Assembly (NCBI RefSeq): GCF_014201905.1
Contig: NZ_JACHFM010000001.1
Span: 1,068,994 to 1,132,993 of the forward strand
DNA length: 64,000 nt
From: Amaricoccus macauensis
GTDB taxonomy: Bacteria > Pseudomonadota > Alphaproteobacteria > Rhodobacterales > Rhodobacteraceae
Direction: 5' to 3'
Numbering within the stretch: position 1 is the stretch's first letter; each line of letters begins with the position of its first letter. The notes below the pieces were generated by a model. It saw nothing but the letters and a program-made list of their open reading frames with translations. It made no database searches and was not told the DNA's origin. Position numbers and translations under genes: made by a program. Positions 8,762-17,062 of the stretch are shown here, piece after piece.

Positions 8762-8836
8762 TGGTGCCGGTTGAGGGGATTGAACCCACGACCTTCGGTT
8801 TACAAAACCGCTGCTCTACCGCTGAGCTAAACCGGC
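8762..8836 (-). tRNA. tRNA-Thr (TGT anticodon)
   Basis: On the minus strand a complete cloverleaf: acceptor arms GCCGGTT (8836-8830) and AACCGGC (8772-8766), D arm GCTCAGC..., anticodon loop TTTGTAA giving anticodon TGT, T arm with GGTTCAATCCC, discriminator A and an encoded CCA (8764-8762). Without CCA it is 72 bases. Confidence 0.96.
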
Positions 8837-8967
8837 CCTTCGGCCCCGGGATTCGGCGCCTGCTCGACCCGGCATCTCTAGACGGATGGGGTCCGGCGAT
8901 CAACGCTCGTTCGCGGCCAAAGGCACGCTTGCGGAGCTACGGCGGGCGCGCGTATGTTCCGCGCCGC

Positions 8968-9051
8968 GCGGGTGTGGCGAAATGGTAGACGCGAGGGTCT
9001 CAAACACCCTTTCCGAAAGGAGTGTCGGTTCGAGTCCGACCACCCGCACCA
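8968..9051 (+). tRNA. tRNA-Leu (CAA anticodon)
   Basis: Acceptor arms GCGGGTG (8968-8974) and CACCCGC (9041-9047), anticodon stem AGGGT/ACCCT around loop CTCAAAC giving anticodon CAA, an extended variable arm (CCGAAAGG region) as expected for class II tRNAs, T loop GGTTCGAGTCC, discriminator A and encoded CCA at 9049-9051. Confidence 0.96.
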
Positions 9052-9168
9052 CTCCGAATCCCCCTCCCCGGATTTGAGGCGCCACATGACCAGACCCGCC
9101 ATCGCCGAGATGACCGCCGGCCGGGCAACCTGCGGACGGGCAGATGGCCGCAGCCGGGGGGCGCGGAC

Positions 9169-10308
9169 GTGAGCGTCACCGACATCCTCGCCGAACTCGT
9201 CGCCGTTCCGTCACTCCCCGGGCGTCCGAATGACGTCATCACCGGGCTGATCCGGGAGCGGCTGGCGCGGGACGGCGTCACCGCCATCGAGTTGCCGGGG
9301 CCGGAAGGCGACCGGAGCAACCTGTTTGCGACCATCGGGCCGGCTGACCGGCCGGGCATCGTGCTCTCGGCCCATACCGACGTGGTGCCGACCGAGGGGC
9401 AGACCTGGACCAGCGACCCGTTCCGCCTGACCACCGACGGCGACCGGCTGACCGGGCGCGGCACCAGCGACATGAAGGGCTTCGTCGCCTGCGTCCTCGC
9501 GCTCGTCCCGGAGTTCGCCGCACTCCCCCTCACGCGTCCCATCCACATCGCCCTCTCTTACGACGAGGAGATCGGCTGCCGCGGCGTGCCGCATCTGCTC
9601 GCCCGTCTGCCGGGGCTCTGCGCGCCCCCCGACGCCGCGATCATCGGTGAGCCGACCGACATGCGCCCGGTGCTGTCGCACAAGGGCAAGCGCGCGGTCG
9701 TGGCGGTGATCGAGGGCGAGGCGGGGCACTCGTCGAACCCGTCCGCCGGCGCCAACGCGCTCTATCCCGCGGGCGAGCTTCTGCTGCGGCTCCGCGACCG
9801 GGCGGCGGCACTTGCGGCGAGCGGACCCTTCGACCAGCGCTTCGACCCGCCGCATTCCACGCTGCAGGCCGGTGTGATCCGTGGCGGCAGCGCGCTCAAC
9901 ATCATTCCCGACCGGGCGGAGATCGAGATCGAGGCGCGCACCGTGCCTGCGCAGAGCCCGGACGAGATCATCGACGGTGTCCTTGCCGATCTGACGCGCC
10001 TCGGCGGCGGCGATGGCGGCCGGATTCGCGTGTCGCACCGCGAGCTATCGGCCTATCCGGCGCTGCCGCCGCCCGACGACCCGGCGCTGGGGGAGCTTCT
10101 CACCCGGCTGACCGGCCACGCGCCGATCGCCTCGGTGAGCTTCGGCACCGAGGCCGGGCTCTATCGCGCCGCCGGGATCCCCTCGATCATCTGCGGGCCG
10201 GGGTCGATCACCCGGGCGCACCGCGCCGATGAGTACGTCCTCGGCTCCGAACTCGCGGCGTGCTGCGACATGCTGCGCCAGCTCGGCCGCCAGCTGACCG
10301 CCGCCTGA
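9169..10308 (+). CDS. argE: Acetylornithine deacetylase (M20 family)
   Basis: A 379-residue M20 zinc peptidase-fold amidohydrolase, most like ArgE, which removes the acetyl group from N-acetylornithine in arginine synthesis. Metal ligands visible: AHTDVV (about residue 67-72), GRGTSDMKG (about 98-106), the catalytic/ligand pair YDEEIGC (about 129-135), GEPTDM (about 160-165) and a final His in GSITRAH near 350. The GTG at 9169 begins the family-like segment VSVTDILAELVAVPSLPG; upstream in-frame sequence runs into the tRNA-Leu. Succinyl-diaminopimelate desuccinylase is the main alternative. It stands alone, 117 bases after the tRNA and convergent with the GntR gene, 3 bases away. Confidence 0.83.
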   Translation: MSVTDILAELVAVPSLPGRPNDVITGLIRERLARDGVTAIELPGPEGDRSNLFATIGPADRPGIVLSAHTDVVPTEGQTWTSDPFRLTTDGDRLTGRGTSDMKGFVACVLALVPEFAALPLTRPIHIALSYDEEIGCRGVPHLLARLPGLCAPPDAAIIGEPTDMRPVLSHKGKRAVVAVIEGEAGHSSNPSAGANALYPAGELLLRLRDRAAALAASGPFDQRFDPPHSTLQAGVIRGGSALNIIPDRAEIEIEARTVPAQSPDEIIDGVLADLTRLGGGDGGRIRVSHRELSAYPALPPPDDPALGELLTRLTGHAPIASVSFGTEAGLYRAAGIPSIICGPGSITRAHRADEYVLGSELAACCDMLRQLGRQLTAA

Positions 10309-10311
10309 GCG

Positions 10312-11214
10312 TCACACGAGGCCGTTGCCGCGGAGCGAGGACTGCAGCGTCTGCTTCGAGCTTGCGAGATGGCGGAGTGCTGCCGCCTCGGCCGTGGGCA
10401 GGTCGCGGGCGAGAAGCGCGTCGATGATCGCGAGGTGTTCGCCGATCGCCACACCATTTCGCTGCCGCTCTTCGGTCTTGTCCCACATGTAGTGGTAGTG
10501 GAAGATCAGCGCGACGGTGTTCTGGAATTCGGTGACAAAGCGGTTGCGCACCACGCTGTTGATCGTGCTGTGAAACCGCTCGTCGAGCCGCGAGAAGTCG
10601 TGGAAGTCGGTGTCGAGCCGCGCCAGCAGATCGTGATGATCGCGGCGCAGCCCTTCCAGCCGCGGCCAGATCGGGTGGCCATCGGGCAGGGCCACCAGAT
10701 GGCGGATGGCGTTGAGTTCGAGCACCGAGCGAAACTCCGACAGCTCGAACGCATATTCCGCGGTGAAGCCAAGCAGGCGCCAGCCGCCGCGCGGACGCCG
10801 CTCGACGAGCCCGGAGCGGCTGAGGCCCGCGAGAAACTCCTGGAGCGTGTGCGGCGGCACGGCGAACTGGCGCGAAAGTTGCGCCACGTTGAGCGGCGTG
10901 CCCGCCGGAACGTCGAAACGGAGGATCCACTCAAGGAACTGCGATTCGAGTTCGGCGGCGTCCGGCGCCTGCGGCTGCACCGGCAGGCGATCGCTGGCAT
11001 CCGGGCGTCGAAGCAGCGTCTTCTCCCGGCCGCGCCACCGGATGATGTCGGCATCACTCAGACGCTGAAGCGCGCCGCGCACGACCGTCCGGCTCACGCC
11101 TGCGCGCTCGGCAAGGGCGCTCTCGGCCGGCAGCGCCTCTCCCGGCCCCAACTCCTCACAGAGGTCGAGCAGAGCGTTGTAGGTTTCACGAAAGCGCCCG
11201 TCGGTGCGCGCCAT
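10312..11214 (-). CDS. GntR/FCD transcription regulator with two wHTH modules
   Basis: A 300-residue regulator. Residues about 22-62 form a GntR winged helix (PAESALAERAGVSRTVVRGAL). A second winged-helix-like unit follows at about 100-148 (LNVAQLSRQFAVPPHTLQEF, ending with the wing-like RRPRGGWRLLGF). Residues 150-290 are an all-helical FCD effector domain with the metal-site pattern D-x3-H (DERFH near 220) and later His near 265. FCD regulators sense small carboxylates or sugar acids. It diverges from the class III CoA transferase gene across 241 bases, so that gene is the likeliest target. The ribosome site AGGAAGGA lies in a duplicated 11-base unit. Confidence 0.9.
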   Translation of the reverse strand: MARTDGRFRETYNALLDLCEELGPGEALPAESALAERAGVSRTVVRGALQRLSDADIIRWRGREKTLLRRPDASDRLPVQPQAPDAAELESQFLEWILRFDVPAGTPLNVAQLSRQFAVPPHTLQEFLAGLSRSGLVERRPRGGWRLLGFTAEYAFELSEFRSVLELNAIRHLVALPDGHPIWPRLEGLRRDHHDLLARLDTDFHDFSRLDERFHSTINSVVRNRFVTEFQNTVALIFHYHYMWDKTEERQRNGVAIGEHLAIIDALLARDLPTAEAAALRHLASSKQTLQSSLRGNGLV

Positions 11215-11222
11215 GCCTCATC

Positions 11223-11244
11223 CTTCCTGCCGGCTTCCTGCCGG
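11223..11244. repeat. Perfect 11-bp tandem duplication at GntR ribosome site
   Basis: CTTCCTGCCGG occurs twice head to tail (11223-11233, 11234-11244). Read on the minus strand, each unit carries AGGAAG, so the Shine-Dalgarno region of the GntR gene (start 11214) is duplicated. The remaining divergent gap to 11455 has no gene. Confidence 0.8.
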
Positions 11245-11455
11245 ATGCCGCCCGGGGCTCCCAGGTTGCCCATCCTCGGCTATCCGACGTGTGGAGTCCT
11301 AAATCGAGAAAATCAATCGCTCCGCAACGCCGCTGACATTTCTCCGCTCGGACCGCGCGAGTGAGAAGCCCTGCACTATCGCATCTTGACCCCATGGCGC
11401 AGCCGGCCGATCGTCCGCCAGCGCCGGGGGGGAGGCGCGGTCGGGGGAGGTTACG

Positions 11456-12610
11456 ATGGGCCAACAGCTCCTTGGCGGGCTCCGGGTGCTCGAGCTGGCG
11501 CGGGTTCTCGCCGGCCCGTGGATCGGTCAGACACTGGCCGATCTCGGCGCGGATGTCGTGAAGGTCGAAAGCCCGTCCGGTGACGAGACACGCGGCTGGG
11601 GGCCGCCCTTCGCCGACGACGGCGCTGCCGCCTATTTCCACGCCTGCAACCGTGGCAAGCGCAGTCTGACGCTCGACTTCGCCGATCCCGACGACCGGGC
11701 ATTGGCACGGCAGCTCGCGTCACAGGCCGACGTCGTGGTCGAGAACTTCAAGCTGGGCGGGCTGGTGAAACACGGGCTCGACTACGCCAGCGTCGCCGCC
11801 ACCAATCCCGGCGTGGTCTATGCGTCGATCACCGGCTTCGGGCAGGACGGCCCGCTTGCGCCTCGGGCCGGCTACGACTTCATCATTCAGGCGATGGGCG
11901 GGATCATGGACCTGACCGGCGAGCCGGACGGGGAGCCACAGAAGCCGGGCGTGGCGCATGCCGATCTCTTCACCGGGCTCTACGGCACGATTGGCGTTCT
12001 CGCCGCTTTGCAGGCGCGAGCGCAGACCGGCAAGGGCCAGTGGATTGACCTCGCCCTCTTCGACACGCAGCTCGCGGCGCTGGCGAACCAGGCGACCAAC
12101 CACCTGATCGGCGGCGTCGTGCCGCGCCGGATGGGCAACGCTCACCCGAACATCGTGCCCTATCAGGTGTTCGAGGCGTCCGACGGGCCGCTGGTCATCG
12201 CCTGCGGCAATGACGGACAGTTTGCACGGCTCTGCGAAGAGCTCGGCCTCACGCTGCACCGCGACCCGCGCCTCATGCGCAACCGCGACCGGCTGCAGCA
12301 CCGCGACGAGGTCGCAGGCGCGATCTCGGCGCGGACCGCCGGCATGACGCGCGCCGCGGTGCTTGTGGCCATGGAACGCGCCGGCGTGCCTGCCGGGCCG
12401 ATCAACACCGTCGCCGAAGCCTTTGCCGAGCCGCAGGCCGTGGCCCGCGGCATGGTGGAGACCGCGGGCGCCTCGCGCAGCCCGCGCCTGCCGCTGCGCT
12501 TCTCGGATGCCAATACCCTCCCCTCCGGACCTCCGCCCCGCCTCGGTGAGCACGACGCCGCTATCCGCGCCGCGCTCGCCAGCGGGGACGGCTGGCCCGA
12601 ACGCCACTGA
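11456..12610 (+). CDS. CaiB/BaiF class III CoA transferase
   Basis: A 384-residue family III CoA transferase, which moves CoA between carboxylic acids through a mixed anhydride on an Asp. The N-terminal LRVLELARVLAGPWIGQTLADLGADVVKVE pattern is diagnostic; the catalytic Asp is the one in GVAHADLFTG at about residue 169, as in formyl-CoA transferase; the GNAHPNIVPYQVF block follows near 222-234. The length is normal. Divergent from the FCD regulator, with the baeRF gene 27 bases downstream on the same strand. Likely substrate is a dicarboxylate or carnitine-like acid; not assignable further. Confidence 0.9.
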   Translation: MGQQLLGGLRVLELARVLAGPWIGQTLADLGADVVKVESPSGDETRGWGPPFADDGAAAYFHACNRGKRSLTLDFADPDDRALARQLASQADVVVENFKLGGLVKHGLDYASVAATNPGVVYASITGFGQDGPLAPRAGYDFIIQAMGGIMDLTGEPDGEPQKPGVAHADLFTGLYGTIGVLAALQARAQTGKGQWIDLALFDTQLAALANQATNHLIGGVVPRRMGNAHPNIVPYQVFEASDGPLVIACGNDGQFARLCEELGLTLHRDPRLMRNRDRLQHRDEVAGAISARTAGMTRAAVLVAMERAGVPAGPINTVAEAFAEPQAVARGMVETAGASRSPRLPLRFSDANTLPSGPPPRLGEHDAAIRAALASGDGWPERH

Positions 12611-12637
12611 ACCGATCGAGACTTCTGGAGGAAACCA

Positions 12638-13756
12638 ATGCTGCACATCGACCTGCCGACCCACGCCGACATCGACGCTCTGGTGGCGCATCGCGCCGCC
12701 CCTGCCGTCTCGATCTACGTCAGCACGACGCCGCTGACGCAGGACGCCGCGCACGACCGCATCGAGCTGAAGAACCTGCTGAAGGCCGCCGTCGCCGAGA
12801 TGGAAGCCGGCGACACGCCGAAGCGGTCGATCTGGCCGATCGAGCAGGCGGTCGAGGCGATCCTCGAGGACGACGACTTCTGGATGCATCAGGCGAACAG
12901 CCTCGCGATCTTCGCGACGCCAGAGCGGATCCGCACGTTCCGCCTGCCGAACAAGCTCACCAGCATGGTCGAGGTCTCGGACCGCTTCCACCTGAAGCCG
13001 CTGATCCGTTCGGTGACCTTCCCGCACAACGCCTATGTGCTGGCGATCGGCATGGGCTCCGTGCGGCTGGTCGAAGTCGATGCCGACCTGCCGCCGCAGG
13101 TGGTGAAGGTCCCCGACCTGCCGAAGGACATGGCGAGCGCGCTCGGCCGCCGCAGCCACGCCGCCTCGACCGCCGAGGGCCGGAGCGGCGAGATCACGAG
13201 CGATCACGCGCTGGCGAGCCGCTACGCGCGGATCGTCGATCAGGCGCTGCGCCCCGTCATCGGGGGCGACCGCCGTCCGCTCATCATCGCCGCGACCGAG
13301 CCGATGGCGTCGGTCTACCGCTCGGTCTCGAGCCACCCCAACACCGCCGATCACGTGATCGCCGGCGCCGCCGATCAGGTTTCGGAGCATGACCTCGCCG
13401 TGGCCGCGCGCGGCATCCTCGACCGGATCTACGCTGACGACATCGCCGCGATCGCCGGGCTTTATGCCACCCGCGAAGGGCAGGGGCGGGCGACGACCGA
13501 CGTGGCGAACGCGGCGCGCGCGGCGACGTTCGGTGCCGTGGACACGCTCATCGTCGACATGGACGCGGTCGTCACGGGCACGGTGGACGACGACGGCAAC
13601 GTGACCTTCACCGAAGGCGCCGACGCCGCGACCTACGGGGTCGTCGACGAGATCGCGCAGCGGACCCTTCTGGCCGGCGGCCGGGTGGTCTCGGCCCGTC
13701 GCGCCGACGTGCCGGGCGGCGGCGACCTGGCGGCAATCCTGCGCTATCCGGCGTAA
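12638..13756 (+). CDS. Bacterial archaeo-eukaryotic release-factor-like protein (baeRF)
   Basis: A 372-residue protein with eRF1-type architecture: an N-terminal segment (1-125), a central RNase H/Rossmann-like domain (about 130-265) and a C-terminal L7Ae-like domain (about 280-372) containing GAVDTLIVDMD and ending in DLAAILRYP, which matches the close of eRF1 domain 3 (...AILRY). There is no GGQ peptide-release motif, so it is not a classical release factor. baeRF proteins are proposed to act on ribosomes or tRNA in stalled-translation rescue or in conflict systems, but no function is proven. Strong ribosome site (TGGAGG). Convergent with the next gene, 9 bases away. Confidence 0.8.
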   Translation: MLHIDLPTHADIDALVAHRAAPAVSIYVSTTPLTQDAAHDRIELKNLLKAAVAEMEAGDTPKRSIWPIEQAVEAILEDDDFWMHQANSLAIFATPERIRTFRLPNKLTSMVEVSDRFHLKPLIRSVTFPHNAYVLAIGMGSVRLVEVDADLPPQVVKVPDLPKDMASALGRRSHAASTAEGRSGEITSDHALASRYARIVDQALRPVIGGDRRPLIIAATEPMASVYRSVSSHPNTADHVIAGAADQVSEHDLAVAARGILDRIYADDIAAIAGLYATREGQGRATTDVANAARAATFGAVDTLIVDMDAVVTGTVDDDGNVTFTEGADAATYGVVDEIAQRTLLAGGRVVSARRADVPGGGDLAAILRYPA

Positions 13757-13765
13757 GGCGCGGCC

Positions 13766-14791
13766 TCAGGCCGGGCGCAGGCTGCGGGAGAGACCGATGA
13801 GCAGGTCTCCGAGGTCCATCAGGCGGGCGACGTAGAGGTCATAGGCCACGAAGCCCGTCGGATCATCGGCGCGGAAACTCGACTCGAGGCTGCCGACGAG
13901 AGTGAGCAGGCGCCGGCGGTGCAGGCCGGTCGCCCGCTGCACCGGATCCGAGATCATGCCCGCGAAGGCGGTGGCGAGCGCGGCGACCCCCATCACTCCG
14001 GCGGTCGCCGCGGCGACGAGCCCGGCCGAGGCCTGCGCCGGGAAGACGCCGTACCAGAGGCCCCCGGCGGCAGTTCCGAGGGGAAAGCTCGCGATCGCCG
14101 AAGACTGCGCCAGCGTGCCAGCGAGGACCGGCCCGAGGGCAAGCGCGCCGGGCGTCGCCTTCTGGAAGGCGACGGCGCCGGTGCCGAGCGCGATGAGCCC
14201 GGTGGTGATCTCCGCCGCCGCGGCCCGGGTGCCGGTGTAGCCGGCGAGCGACGCTTCGAGCCGCGCCCGGAACGCCGGATCATCGGCGCGCGCCGCCGCG
14301 GTCCGTCCGGCGTCCACAAGCAGCGTCTGCACCTCCGGCTGCGCGAGGATCGCCTCGGCGAGGCCGTCGTTGGTCGAGACCCGGTCGCCGTCCACATAGG
14401 GCAGGCGCAGCAGATCGGTCATCAGCCGCCAGCGCAGTTCGCGCGCCACCGCCGTCTCGAGGAAGATATCGCGGTCGAGCGCCTGCGCCGCACGCTTGCT
14501 GCCGAGCCGCCGGGCAGCACCCGAGCCGAGGCGGAGCAGGATCTGCGGCACCGAGAGCGCGACATTCGCCGGGGCCTTCAGCAGGTCCCAGCCGAGCGCG
14601 CGGCGGTGCAGCCGCGCGGAGCCCGCGACCGAGAAGTTCTCGTTGACGAAGGGCGCGATCCGGTCACGGCAGCCGTCGAAATACGCCTGCGCCGCCCGTG
14701 CGACGATGGCGTCGGCCTCGGCGCGGTCGAAGGCATGGCCCATATCGCGATCGGGCACCGGATCGGGCTCACTCTGGCTGGGGTCGGTCAC
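13766..14791 (-). CDS. Hypothetical protein (DUF6635-like) with hydrophobic core
   Basis: A 341-residue protein. The N-terminal third resembles the Rhodobacterales pattern ARAAQAYFDGCRDRIAPFV followed by LHRRALGWDLLKAPANVAL (residues about 28-75), which I associate with DUF6635, by memory only. Residues about 190-270 are Gly/Ala-rich and hydrophobic and could span or lie in the membrane. I place the start at GTG 14791, which has a strong GGAGG five bases upstream (14795-14801 region). A longer reading would overlap the hydrolase promoter. Function unknown. Confidence 0.7.
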   Translation of the reverse strand: MTDPSQSEPDPVPDRDMGHAFDRAEADAIVARAAQAYFDGCRDRIAPFVNENFSVAGSARLHRRALGWDLLKAPANVALSVPQILLRLGSGAARRLGSKRAAQALDRDIFLETAVARELRWRLMTDLLRLPYVDGDRVSTNDGLAEAILAQPEVQTLLVDAGRTAAARADDPAFRARLEASLAGYTGTRAAAAEITTGLIALGTGAVAFQKATPGALALGPVLAGTLAQSSAIASFPLGTAAGGLWYGVFPAQASAGLVAAATAGVMGVAALATAFAGMISDPVQRATGLHRRRLLTLVGSLESSFRADDPTGFVAYDLYVARLMDLGDLLIGLSRSLRPA

Positions 14792-14902
14792 GCGGCCTCC
14801 TTTTGTCTCAACGAGATGGGAGCGAAGGGCGCCGGTGCAAGAGGGAACCGCCCCTCGACACGCCACCGGAGATCCGTCAGGAACCGTGCGGAAGGAATCA
14901 GC

Positions 14903-15673
14903 ATGTCCGAGAAGACCCCGATCCTGTTCCTGCATGGCGCGTTCTCCGGCCCGGAGGTCTGGACCCGGTTCGTTGCACCGTGGTTCGCCGCACGCGGCCA
15001 TCCTGTTGCCGCGCCACGACTTGCGGATCCTTACGTGACTCGCCCCGAGCGGCTGCGCGACTATGTTCGCAAGGCGGTTGACGCGGTCGACGCCATGGGT
15101 GCGCCGCCGGTGGTGATCGGCTATTCGCTCGGCGGCCTCGTGGCGCAGCATCTCGCCGTCCGCCGCCGGGTCGCGGGGCTTGCACTCGTCGCCTCACCCG
15201 GCCCCGGCGGGCTCGGGCCGTCCTTCTGGCAGCTTTCCGCAGGCGCCCCGGACGTCATCGGGGCACTCCTCTTCGCGCAGGCGGGCGGTGGTGCCTCCCT
15301 TGGCGTCGAGGCGGCGCGGCGGGCGCTTTTCACCGAAGCGACCCCGGCCGAGTGGATCCGGGATATCATGCAGCCGGTGACCCGGGAGAGCCCGCTCGCG
15401 CTGCTCGACGGTCTCACCTGGGATCTGCCGCCCTGGTATCTGATGCGGCGGGTGCCGGTCCTCGGCCTCCTCGGCGACTCGGACGCTTTCGTTCCGGTCA
15501 GCGATCTCTGGGCCACCACGCTCGCGTATGGCGCCGAGACCGAGGTGATGCGGGGCTTCGGACATGGCCTGCCGATCGACCCGAGATGGAAGGCGCTGGC
15601 CTGGCGGCTGAACGCCTGGATGGACGAGCGCCGGATCGACGCATCCAACCGGCAACACTCCGCCGCCAGTTGA
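14903..15673 (+). CDS. Alpha/beta hydrolase
   Basis: A 256-residue alpha/beta-hydrolase. The oxyanion-hole HGAF is at residues 12-15, the nucleophile elbow GYSLGG at about 73-78 (Ser near 75), the acid is in LGDSDAFVP near 190, and the His is in GFGHGLP near 219. A GGAAGGAA ribosome site precedes the ATG at 14903. Lipase/esterase or C-C hydrolase activity is likely; the substrate is unknown. Divergent from the preceding DUF gene across 111 bases. Confidence 0.87.
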   Translation: MSEKTPILFLHGAFSGPEVWTRFVAPWFAARGHPVAAPRLADPYVTRPERLRDYVRKAVDAVDAMGAPPVVIGYSLGGLVAQHLAVRRRVAGLALVASPGPGGLGPSFWQLSAGAPDVIGALLFAQAGGGASLGVEAARRALFTEATPAEWIRDIMQPVTRESPLALLDGLTWDLPPWYLMRRVPVLGLLGDSDAFVPVSDLWATTLAYGAETEVMRGFGHGLPIDPRWKALAWRLNAWMDERRIDASNRQHSAAS

Positions 15674-15756
15674 TGAATACTCTCGCCTTTGCCGTTGATA
15701 TCGGCTAAGGAACCCCTGTTACCAGTGCAAACCCAGCGGGCTGCGATTTCACCTAG

Positions 15757-16875
15757 ATGACCGGGTACCATCCCGTCCTGAGCGTGTCGGCTCTGATGAC
15801 CCCCGCGGCGGTCGCAGCGGGGCTGTCACTGGCGTTTTGCCTGATCCTCGTCTGGACCCGCGGCTGGCACGGTCATTTCACCAACGATGGCACCGGCGGC
15901 GTGCAGAAGTTCCATCTGGTTCCGACGCCGCGCATCGGCGGACTGGCGATGGCGCTGGGCTATTGGCTCGTGATCCCGGCACTCCCGCACAGCCTGCGCG
16001 GGTTGTGGATTTTGATCGGCGTGGCCGGCCTTCCGGCGCTCGCGGCGGGCCTTGGAGAGGATCTGACCCGCAAGGTGGGGGTGAAGGCCCGGCTGCTCGC
16101 AACCATGGGCGCGGGCGTGCTCTTCGCGCTGCTGACCGGCTATGCCATGCACCAGGTCGACGTGCCCGGGGTGGACTGGGTGCTGTCGTTCTCGCTGGCC
16201 GCGGTGCTCTTCACCGGATTCGCCGTCGGCGGCGTCGCGAACGCGGTCAACATCATCGACGGCTTCAACGGGCTCGCATCGGGCTCGCTCATGATCATGT
16301 TCGGCACCTTCGCCTACGTGGCGCACCGGGTCGGCGATGATCTCGTGTTCTCCCTGGCGCTGCTCTGGGGCGCGCTGGTGCTCGGGTTCTTCCTGGTGAA
16401 CTTCCCGTTCGGAAAGATCTTCCTCGGCGATGGCGGAGCCTATTTCGCGGGCTTCCTGCTGGCCGCACTCGGCGTGCTGCTGCCGATGCGCAACCCCGAG
16501 GTCTCGTCCTGGAACGCGATCCTGATCTGTGCCTATCCGGTGATCGAGACGCTTGCCTCGATGCGGCGGAAGTCGCGGCGGGTCGGGCACAGCGTCGGCC
16601 AGCCGGACCGGGTGCACTTCCACATGCTGGCCCATCGCCGCTATGCCCGGCGGCTGGTGCGGGCGCAGAAGGCCGCGCACCTGCGCAACCCCGCGACCAG
16701 CGTCGTCACCTGGCTTCTGCCGATCCTGACCGCGCTTTTCGCCATGTTTTCATGGGATAGCGCCATCGGCAGCGCGTTCCTGTTCTTTGTGACGCTGTTC
16801 ATCTACGGCCAGCTCTACCGGGTCATGTCGCTGAACGCGCCGAACCTGCCGCTCGGTCTCGCGCGGCTGCTCTGA
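15757..16875 (+). CDS. WecA/MraY-like polyprenyl-phosphate glycosyl-1-P transferase
   Basis: A 372-residue protein with about ten hydrophobic helices and signatures of the PNPT superfamily: an early PTPRIGG motif (about 49-55), GEDLTRKVG (about 98-106, in place of the usual DDxxD), NIIDGFNGLASG (about 166-177), FLGDGGA (about 224-230) and a final HFHMLAHRR loop (about 287-295). It would load a sugar phosphate onto undecaprenyl phosphate, the first step of O-antigen or exopolysaccharide synthesis. No glycosyltransferase cluster adjoins it. Ribosome site is weak at the chosen ATG; starts 9-13 codons downstream are possible. Confidence 0.85.
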   Translation: MTGYHPVLSVSALMTPAAVAAGLSLAFCLILVWTRGWHGHFTNDGTGGVQKFHLVPTPRIGGLAMALGYWLVIPALPHSLRGLWILIGVAGLPALAAGLGEDLTRKVGVKARLLATMGAGVLFALLTGYAMHQVDVPGVDWVLSFSLAAVLFTGFAVGGVANAVNIIDGFNGLASGSLMIMFGTFAYVAHRVGDDLVFSLALLWGALVLGFFLVNFPFGKIFLGDGGAYFAGFLLAALGVLLPMRNPEVSSWNAILICAYPVIETLASMRRKSRRVGHSVGQPDRVHFHMLAHRRYARRLVRAQKAAHLRNPATSVVTWLLPILTALFAMFSWDSAIGSAFLFFVTLFIYGQLYRVMSLNAPNLPLGLARLL

Positions 16876-16987
16876 CCCGCCGAAGGCCGGTCTTCCTGCC
16901 CTCCGATACTTGAAACACCCGTGAGACGCGGGCGCAACCGCGCCCCGAAATGTCTCGTGCAGCATGGCCCGGCACTCCGCTCCATTC

Positions 16988-17013
16988 GGAACCGTTGCGA
17001 TGCGGCAAGCGTT
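16988..17013 (+). promoter_or_regulatory. Candidate EcfG-type stress promoter for RTX gene
   Basis: GGAAC (16988-16992), a 17-base spacer, then CGTT (17010-17013) equals the alphaproteobacterial general-stress sigma factor consensus GGAAC-N16/17-CGTT. It ends 49 bases before the GTG start at 17063, which supports that start over the ATG at 16964. Confidence 0.6.
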
Positions 17014-17062
17014 TCGGAGCAAGCCGGGGGCGTCTGCACCGCGTCCGGCCACAAACGGGGGA

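Noticed and set aside
8761-9102. Small open frames across the two tRNA genes
   Set aside because: They lie on tRNA sequence and have no coding signs.
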